Source of the DNA: an uncultured Selenomonadales bacterium
GTDB lineage: Bacteria; Bacillota; Negativicutes; Selenomonadales; Selenomonadaceae
Assembly: GCA_937910665.1 (NCBI GenBank)
Contig: CALEPR010000075.1
Location: 1 to 5,980 of the forward strand
DNA: 5,980 bases
Direction: 5' to 3'
In this document: positions 1 to 4,641 of the stretch, piece by piece
Layout: every line of letters begins with the position of its first letter
Position numbering within the stretch: position 1 is the stretch's first letter
Position numbers and translations under genes: made by a program
The notes under the pieces: model-generated
Databases searched by the model: none
Told to the model about the DNA's origin: nothing
Seen by the model: the letters and a program-made list of their open reading frames with translations, nothing else

Positions 1-28
1 TCGAAAGAAAAAGTCTGCGAAAATGATG
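1..28. other. Left-edge sequence after the last gene
   Basis: These 28 bases follow the stop codon of the AlbA_2-type gene in transcription direction. I see no hairpin, T-run or gene start in them. They are too short to say whether the cluster ends here or continues beyond the window. Confidence 0.5.
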
Positions 29-1204
29 TCAATTTTGGGTACTCTTCAGATTAACATTCTTTGTATGCATACTTTGTAATTCTGTAAAATAATCTTGTTG
101 GAATTTTTTCAGAGCCAATCTGTAGTCATATTCATCCTGCATTTGAGATATAATTTTTCGATGTGCATCATCCTTTACAGATTTTATAGATTCTTTGTAA
201 TCTCCTAAATGTCGACTAAAATAACTCTCAAAATCTTTACGCTCATCATCATTATTGAAAAATAAGACTTCGTCCATATAATTTTTATTTGCAAGATATT
301 CTCTCGAATTTTCATCATTAGTGAAAAATTCGTACAAAGTAAATTTTATCGAGTCTCTGCACAAATAGTGGTAGAAAATAGTGATGTTCTGATAATCTAA
401 ACTACCTGTGGTTGGATTTACAGTCAAGAATTGACTGCCATCCAATGAAACACCGATCGTTTGATACAACATTGTTTGGTGGTAATATAGAAAAATATCG
501 TGCCATGCCCCATGTGCATCCATCTGTGTCAACATAAAAGTTTCGATGGCATCTCCTTCAAGTTCACTAACTTTAATAGTGTATTCCGGCATATATTTGT
601 AATATCGTACTGTTCCTATTTCTGATGACGCAACAGTACACCATTCACGTTTTTGGCTTAAAAAATATTTCATTTTCTGTAAAGGCGAATCCAGTAAATG
701 AAAACGTTTTTTCCACAACATTTCTATATGAATCAAATCAGCCGATTTATCCTTCGGCGTATTGGAATCTTGCACCCGTGTGTAAATGTGATATGGAAAC
801 AATTCGCTTTTTTCTCTGTCTGTGAGATAATAAGGGACATACTCGTTATTTTTGACACAAATAACATCGATCTTGTGTTCCCTTATTTCAATAGTTTCAA
901 CTTCAACTACGGGACGAAAGTCTCCGGCAAAATGTTTATTACTCAAAAAATCTGTTATGTTTTGAGTAGTCTTCCTATTAAAATCGTTTTCTACGCCACA
1001 AATATTAAAATCATCATCAACGCCGATTATAATATAGGCATCTCGATTTTCGATATTGTTTGCCATACAAATAATGTCGTGCAACATATCCCCAGATTTT
1101 TCTTTCACATACCATTCACGTTTAAAATCCCAATAAGAACCTTCCCGACCTGAATTTACCAAATCCAGGATCTCTTCAGTAAAATTTTTATCGGAAACAT
1201 TCAT
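29..1204 (-). CDS. AlbA_2/Schlafen-type putative nucleic-acid-binding protein (391 aa)
   Basis: The N-terminal ~165 residues look like the AlbA_2 (Schlafen-like, often labelled 'ATP-binding protein') domain. Residues E21-x(4)-DFK (26-28) match the family's acidic/FK signature, followed by an alanine-asparagine pair (A48-N49), a buried strand with the glycine turn IIIGVDDD (58-65), then PYYL (124-127) and YTRVQDSNTP (141-150), the equivalent of the family's 'Y.R.G..t.p' strand. Residues 170-391 match nothing I recognise; they are rich in aromatic and charged residues, and the last ~60 (from about 335) look helical. I chose ATG at 1204 because GAGGTGA lies 4 bases upstream; a TTG at 1243 would add 13 residues but has no comparable site. 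The gene follows res after a short gap and is probably cotranscribed. AlbA_2 proteins are common in defence loci and some relatives are transcription regulators or nucleases; which applies here cannot be told. No signal peptide or membrane segment is apparent, so it is likely cytoplasmic. Family call fairly sure, role unknown. Confidence 0.8.
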   Translation of the reverse strand: MNVSDKNFTEEILDLVNSGREGSYWDFKREWYVKEKSGDMLHDIICMANNIENRDAYIIIGVDDDFNICGVENDFNRKTTQNITDFLSNKHFAGDFRPVVEVETIEIREHKIDVICVKNNEYVPYYLTDREKSELFPYHIYTRVQDSNTPKDKSADLIHIEMLWKKRFHLLDSPLQKMKYFLSQKREWCTVASSEIGTVRYYKYMPEYTIKVSELEGDAIETFMLTQMDAHGAWHDIFLYYHQTMLYQTIGVSLDGSQFLTVNPTTGSLDYQNITIFYHYLCRDSIKFTLYEFFTNDENSREYLANKNYMDEVLFFNNDDERKDFESYFSRHLGDYKESIKSVKDDAHRKIISQMQDEYDYRLALKKFQQDYFTELQSMHTKNVNLKSTQN

Positions 1205-1264
1205 AAAATCACCTCGTTTATCATAAAATCTATATTTTCCCAAGTTTTTCAGAAAAAATTTTGC
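1205..1264 (-). other. res / AlbA_2-gene spacer
   Basis: This is the gap between the reconstructed end of res and the next gene. It is very AT-rich and holds the ribosome binding site of the downstream gene. I see no convincing terminator: the T5C-A-GA5 palindrome (1245-1257) has a single-base loop and cannot fold. I also see no well-spaced -35/-10 pair, so read-through from res is the simplest reading. Confidence 0.5.
1209..1215 (-). promoter_or_regulatory. Ribosome binding site deciding the AlbA_2 gene start
   Basis: On the minus strand this reads GAGGTGA, 4 bases before ATG at 1204 (7 bases from GAGG to ATG), a near-ideal Shine-Dalgarno arrangement. It favours the ATG at 1204 over the in-frame TTG at 1243. 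Confidence 0.75.
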
Positions 1265-1314
1265 TTACAATGACTTCATTCTTGCTATAAAATCGTCGAA
1301 AGATAATGCGTTGC

Positions 1315-2124
1315 TCAAGGGATTGTTATCAAAGACCATAAAATAACCATAAAATAGCTGTACTGATCAGAACCTGCTTTAGATTCCCACGACTTTCCAA
1401 GTTCTAATTTTCGTCTTGAATCGGAATTATCGCGGTCATCGCCTTTAGCCTCGACAAGCAAAATAACGCCGTTTTTCATTTTCACGATAAAATCGGGATA
1501 GTGGTTGATAAAGCCGTTGATGTAAAATTCTTTCCGTGAACGATTACGATGCCACCAGAGAACGTTGTCGAGTGATGTAAGAGCGGCGGCAACCTTAAAT
1601 TCTAAACTGTTTACTTCTTCTTCGGCAACGTAGAGAGAATTTGACCAAGTTTTTTGGAAACGTGTCGGCGAGGTTACGTCAGGGAGTTTATACGAAGGTT
1701 TAGCAAAAATTTTTTTCGCGTCAATTTGCTCCATAAAATTTTTTTGAGCATAATCGTCAATCAGAGAATCAATTTTCTCCTTGATTTTTCGGGCATAAAC
1801 GCCCGAATGTTGAACCGCTGCACGGAGTCTTTCGCGGTCAAAAGTTGAAATTATTTTCAGAACGTATTCTGTAATATGTTGGCTCGGCGGATTGTTGCCT
1901 TTGTCGATAATTCCGGCTATTTTATCGGTGCATTGGCGAATTTGTCCTGCAGGTGTAAGATTGTCAAAGTATTTAAGAAAATCCTTGATTTTGACATCAG
2001 ACAAAAATTCATAGCGCGGAGAATCCTCATCGTCGGGAACATCAAAGGAAACAATTTCATAATTCAAGCTGTCGAAATTGATGACGGTATCCTTATCCTT
2101 GAGAGAAAATTTTGTACGGAACAT
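1315..2124 (-). CDS. res: Res C-terminal part: PD-(D/E)XK endonuclease domain (out-of-frame fragment)
   Basis: This frame carries the nuclease of Res. Counting from the ATG at 2124, the catalytic signature is P210-D211 followed by E225-A226-K227 (YPDFIV...LLVEAKG), the PD...EXK arrangement of type III Res. The frame is open from 2217, just after an in-frame TAA at 2218-2220, and overlaps the zero frame by about 150 bases. The ATG at 2124 is an internal methionine: it lacks a good ribosome binding site, and the 13 codons upstream of it in the same frame (IYTPVHDE...) continue the protein from the A7 run. I therefore read it as the tail of res, not an independent gene. The last nine residues (ILWSLITIP) come from the shifted frame after the 11-bp duplication; the original tail would read VFDNNPLSNALSFDD and end at 1265. 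The catalytic residues lie upstream of this change. Confidence 0.8.
   Translation of the reverse strand: MFRTKFSLKDKDTVINFDSLNYEIVSFDVPDDEDSPRYEFLSDVKIKDFLKYFDNLTPAGQIRQCTDKIAGIIDKGNNPPSQHITEYVLKIISTFDRERLRAAVQHSGVYARKIKEKIDSLIDDYAQKNFMEQIDAKKIFAKPSYKLPDVTSPTRFQKTWSNSLYVAEEEVNSLEFKVAAALTSLDNVLWWHRNRSRKEFYINGFINHYPDFIVKMKNGVILLVEAKGDDRDNSDSRRKLELGKSWESKAGSDQYSYFMVILWSLITIP
1335..1356 (-). repeat. 11-bp perfect tandem duplication near the 3' end of res
   Basis: Two exact head-to-tail copies of ACCATAAAATA (plus strand) occupy 1335-1345 and 1346-1356. Eleven is not a multiple of three, so the second copy shifts the frame. Removing either copy restores 22 further Res codons and a TAA at 1265-1267, showing that the single-copy form is ancestral. 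Such short duplications usually arise by replication slippage and can revert the same way. Confidence 0.92.
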
Positions 2125-3983
2125 TTCTTTGTCAACTTTCTCATCGTGAACGGGAGTGTAAATTTTTTTGTGTAAGTGATTTTGAGACTGGCGTGCTGAC
2201 GCACTTTTTGATTGAACTTACACAAAATTTCTGACACAGTCTCGTGAACACCTTCAAAGTTTAAGCCGGTATCTTCCACTCTGAAAAACTGTGGCAAGAT
2301 AATGTCTGCCGTGTCTTTGAATTTGTCGCGAATCGGGAACTCGGTCATTCTTTCTCTTTCCTCTTTGGCACGAATATCCTCGCCGTCTTTTCCGATTTCG
2401 GAATTGTAATTCTCGCTCTCTTTCCGTGCCGTCTGCTCCATTTCTTCAATCGAATTCTTTACGGTGTCGGTCGGGACTTCTGACGGATTTTCATTCGGAT
2501 TGAAACTTTGAGAAGAAATATTTTGCGGATTTTGAGTGTATTCTTCCGATAATTTATTTTCCTCTACAGTTTCAGAATTTTGCGGGAAAATACTTTGTTG
2601 TTCCGAGCGGTTTTCTTCCGAAATATCCGTAATAAATACAGATTCATCAACGGTGCGGTATTCTTTTTCGCTGAAACCTGCGGCATTTAATCCATCTACG
2701 ATTTTATTCAGCGTTTGGCGAAAATCTGCGGAGGAAGTGAAAACATAACTCATATTCAAAAGTTCTTCGGAAAAATTTTTTGTAAACGGTCGGCGTAAAA
2801 TTCTGCCCAAGATTTGTTCAACGTCAATCTGCGAATTACGATTTGCAAGAGAAGCGAGAATGTAAGCGAACGAACAGTCCCAACCTTCTTTCAATGCGTT
2901 AATCGTGATGATATAGCGAATCTGACAATCTTTAGCCATCAAATCCACATTTTTCAAATCGTTAATGTTCGCGGTCTTAATTGCAATTTGTTCCGACGGG
3001 ATTTTATATTCTTGAATCAAAATATTTTTAATCTTATCGAAAGTTGCCCTGTCTCCGTCACCTTGCGTTTCGGCTTGAAATAAAATAATCGGACGGATAT
3101 TTTCCGATTGCCCGACTTTTTCAAGCAAATTTCTAAATTCGACGGAATCAGAGATAACGTCCTCCTGTGTCTGTCGGTTGTAAACAATGACGGGCAATTT
3201 AACCATTCCCGCCGCTTTCAATTCCGCTGCCGGGACATAGGCAATAACATTTGAATTTTCTTTTGGCGTGGCGGTGAGTTCCAAAATAAAACTCGGATTG
3301 AAATTTTTAAGCATTTCCAAACTCAAATTTGTAGTCGCGTGGTGACTCTCGTCAACAATAACAACAGGTCTGTAATGTCGGATAACTTGAATCAGAGAGC
3401 TTATGTCGGCGTTCCCCAAAGGTTCATCATCGGCGTTGAAGTGTGAAACAAATTTTTGAAGTTGCCCGTTCTGCTGAAAAGCCTTGCGTCCTTCTTTGTT
3501 GGCGGTGCGGAAAGAATCATAACTCAAAACCAAAATTGAAAGCTGATTTGCAACCTCTTCCGGTGAAAAATTTTCTGCCATGAGCGATTGGGCTTTATTG
3601 TAAATTTCGACTTGTCCGTTAAAATCTGTGTCGAGTCTTTGCCGATAAGGGTGAGCGGCATCGCTTAAATTTTTATAAGTCTGTGACAGAATAGTTTCGC
3701 TCGGCACAAGCCAAACAACCATTTTTGTCTGCGTCGAAGGCAGAGCAAGGAAAATAGATTGCAAACTTGCCGCAGCCATAAAAGTTTTGCCGCCGCCTGT
3801 AGGAACTTTAAAACAAACCTGCGGAACGCCGGGAATATTGTTCTGATAAGGCGGTTTTGCGGGAGCGTCGCGATCTGCCCAAAAATCCGCGAAGGCTTGA
3901 CTTATGCTTTTATTCTCGTCAAGCAACTGCAAAAAAATCTCCAAGTTTTCTATTGCCCGCTGCTGATAATCTTTCAAAATCAT
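2064..3983 (-). CDS. res: Res N-terminal part: SF2 helicase/translocase (zero frame, 639 aa)
   Basis: This frame encodes the ATPase motor of Res. Seen: Walker A PTGGGKT (61-67), a Walker B/motif II DESH (211-214), motif III TAT (237-239), a motif V-type EGWDC (366-370) and motif VI QILGRILRRP (390-399) with its arginine fingers. The N-terminal LKDYQQRAIENL resembles the Q-motif region of SF2 enzymes. Residues ~453-547 form a long charged, Asn/Glu/Ser-rich, probably disordered linker. From about 548 (FPIRDKFKD...) the protein re-enters conserved Res-like sequence leading to the nuclease. Residues up to K607 belong to true Res; the last 32, after the A7 run, are basic out-of-frame sequence. If translated as such, the product would hydrolyse ATP but lack the nuclease domain. 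Motor identity is secure; whether this truncated form accumulates is unknown. Confidence 0.85.
   Translation of the reverse strand: MILKDYQQRAIENLEIFLQLLDENKSISQAFADFWADRDAPAKPPYQNNIPGVPQVCFKVPTGGGKTFMAAASLQSIFLALPSTQTKMVVWLVPSETILSQTYKNLSDAAHPYRQRLDTDFNGQVEIYNKAQSLMAENFSPEEVANQLSILVLSYDSFRTANKEGRKAFQQNGQLQKFVSHFNADDEPLGNADISSLIQVIRHYRPVVIVDESHHATTNLSLEMLKNFNPSFILELTATPKENSNVIAYVPAAELKAAGMVKLPVIVYNRQTQEDVISDSVEFRNLLEKVGQSENIRPIILFQAETQGDGDRATFDKIKNILIQEYKIPSEQIAIKTANINDLKNVDLMAKDCQIRYIITINALKEGWDCSFAYILASLANRNSQIDVEQILGRILRRPFTKNFSEELLNMSYVFTSSADFRQTLNKIVDGLNAAGFSEKEYRTVDESVFITDISEENRSEQQSIFPQNSETVEENKLSEEYTQNPQNISSQSFNPNENPSEVPTDTVKNSIEEMEQTARKESENYNSEIGKDGEDIRAKEERERMTEFPIRDKFKDTADIILPQFFRVEDTGLNFEGVHETVSEILCKFNQKVRQHASLKITYTKKFTLPFTMRKLTKKCSVQNFLSRIRIPSSISTA
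2163..2169 (-). other. A7 slippery run at the res frame break
   Basis: The coding strand reads ACA AAA AAA TTT in the zero frame (codons 605-608), so the seven A's sit in exact A AAA AAA register. Both tRNAs could slip back one base and re-pair perfectly. After a -1 slip the next codon is ATT and the protein continues as KKIYTPVHDE into the nuclease frame. The same run could gain an A in replication or be misread in sequencing; any of these would join the two parts. Confidence 0.7.
2166..2227 (-). repeat. 12-bp perfect inverted repeat overlapping the A7 run
   Basis: On the plus strand TTTTGTGTAAGT (2166-2177) is exactly complementary to ACTTACACAAAA (2216-2227), with a 38-base loop. A small GCGT/ACGC stem (2191-2194 with 2199-2202) lies inside the loop. 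In the res transcript the 3' arm includes the first four A's of the A7 run. The structure is inside coding sequence and is not followed by a T-run, so it is not a classical terminator. Confidence 0.7.
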
Positions 3984-3992
3984 TTTTGAGCG

Positions 3993-3998
3993 TCCTCC
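3993..3998 (-). promoter_or_regulatory. Ribosome binding site of res
   Basis: The minus strand reads GGAGGA, 9 bases before ATG at 3983, within the 17-base gap after the toxin stop. It supports the chosen res start. Confidence 0.7.
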
Positions 3999-4000
3999 GA

Positions 4001-4429
4001 TTAAAAATTAAAATCGTCAAGCGTCATCACTTTTATTTCGTCGAATTGCCGCAATTGCTTATCGTTCGTAAAAAAAGTATCGCAACAGCTTAAAACCGCC
4101 GTCGCAAGTTGAAGAGAATCCATCGGTTTAAATTTGTCATACTTTGCTCGAATTTTTGCCGCTTTTCTTGCAATCAGTTTATTTGTAGAAATAATTTCCA
4201 CGTCTGCAAGCCGAAGAAAATCATCAAACGCCCTTATCAATTCAAATTTCTGTTCTCTGTAAGGGTGGACGCTGTATTCGGCGATAGTCAAATCGGACGA
4301 AATAAATTCAACATTTTTTCTCCGCAGATTTATAAAAATTTGCCGAGTCTGTTCAAAAAAATTATCATCCTTCTGCAAGTAGTAAATCAGCGGCGCAGTG
4401 TCGAGATAAACTCTACCAAGTTCTGTCAT
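4001..4429 (-). CDS. PIN-domain ribonuclease toxin, VapC-type (142 aa)
   Basis: PIN toxins are Mg/Mn-dependent RNases that stop translation, usually by cutting tRNA or rRNA, and are held inactive by a cognate antitoxin. The fold's four acidic residues are all visible: D10 in VYLDTAPLIYYL, E51 in TIAEY, D104 in KPMDSLQLATA and D123 in FFTNDKQL. The length is normal for the family and there is no signal peptide, so it should be cytoplasmic and catalytically intact. Its ATG lies inside the end of the antitoxin gene (17-base overlap), which ties its translation to that of the antitoxin. The stop is 17 bases before res. The position between the two RM genes is unusual. Family call is sure; the RNA target and any link to RM function are unknown. 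vapC would be a functional label, not a proven orthologue. Confidence 0.9.
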   Translation of the reverse strand: MTELGRVYLDTAPLIYYLQKDDNFFEQTRQIFINLRRKNVEFISSDLTIAEYSVHPYREQKFELIRAFDDFLRLADVEIISTNKLIARKAAKIRAKYDKFKPMDSLQLATAVLSCCDTFFTNDKQLRQFDEIKVMTLDDFNF

Positions 4430-4640
4430 TTTCTCTCAACTCCCTGATATATTCGTCCGCTTTCAAATCGGTTTTAATGACCAACGAATTTGTCAGCAAG
4501 GCTTCCATAAACAAATCTTTTTCGGCAAAGTTCGCCGAATCTTCCGCAAGAGTTACAAGCACACGCTGATTTTTTTGAAAATTTACAGGCTCCGAAAACT
4601 TCACGCTCTCGCCGTCAAAAATTCCTTCAACTGCCAACAT
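4413..4640 (-). CDS. AF2212/DUF104-like antitoxin of the PIN toxin (75 aa)
   Basis: This small protein has an N-terminal strand-rich half (LAVEGIFDGESVKFSEPV, then VLVTLAED, residues 2-34) resembling the 'V.G.Y.nG.i...epv...' beginning of AF2212/DUF104-type antitoxins. Its C-terminal half is charged and helical (about residues 40-72), the part that in such pairs wraps around the toxin. No helix-turn-helix or AbrB/RHH DNA-binding pattern is obvious, so autoregulation by this protein cannot be assumed. It starts one base after the mod stop codon and overlaps the toxin gene by 17 bases, the classical antitoxin-first order. The role rests on position plus weak sequence resemblance. Confidence 0.75.
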   Translation of the reverse strand: MLAVEGIFDGESVKFSEPVNFQKNQRVLVTLAEDSANFAEKDLFMEALLTNSLVIKTDLKADEYIRELRENDRTW

Positions 4641-4641
4641 C

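Larger units (their letters stand above)
1265..3983 (-). pseudogene. res: res, type III restriction helicase/endonuclease, whole locus with two frame disruptions
   Basis: Seen directly: the locus starts at ATG 3983 with GGAGGA (3993-3998) 9 bases upstream, and 17 bases separate it from the PIN toxin stop. Two length changes break it. At the A7 run (2163-2169) a -1 shift is needed to continue into the matching C-terminal frame. At 1335-1356 an 11-bp tandem duplication shifts the frame again and gives an early stop at 1315. Re-reading one base at the A7 run and dropping one 11-bp copy yields a continuous 902-residue protein ending ...ARMKSL with TAA at 1265-1267. Known of the family: Res subunits join an SF2 helicase to a C-terminal PD-(D/E)XK nuclease and cut DNA only in complex with Mod; about 900 aa is a usual size. 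Inferred: as written, Res is either inactive or made through frameshifting. Sequencing or assembly error is the main alternative, more credible for the A7 run than for the duplication. Confidence 0.8.

Noticed and set aside
698..1153. 151-codon open frame on the plus strand
   Set aside because: It lies wholly opposite the AlbA_2 gene, has no ribosome binding site or recognisable motif, and its Phe/Ile-rich translation is typical of the antisense of an AT-rich gene.
1205..1243. Alternative TTG start at 1243 for the AlbA_2 gene, adding 13 residues
   Set aside because: No good ribosome binding site precedes it, while ATG at 1204 has GAGGTGA at ideal spacing, and the extra residues are not needed for the domain.
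1205..1264. Possible internal promoter (TATGAT with an upstream TTGGGA)
   Set aside because: The two hexamers are only 12 bases apart and the -10 would put the transcript start at or beyond the ribosome binding site; not convincing.
1788..1807. Perfect 7-bp hairpin TTCGGGC / GCCCGAA with a 6-base loop
   Set aside because: It lies inside the Res nuclease-fragment coding sequence and is not followed by a T-run on either strand, so it does not look like a terminator.
2064..2124. Reading the two res parts as two genuine overlapping genes
   Set aside because: The downstream ATG lacks a good ribosome binding site, and codons upstream of it in the same frame continue the protein to the A7 run; the pieces form one 902-aa Res after two small corrections.
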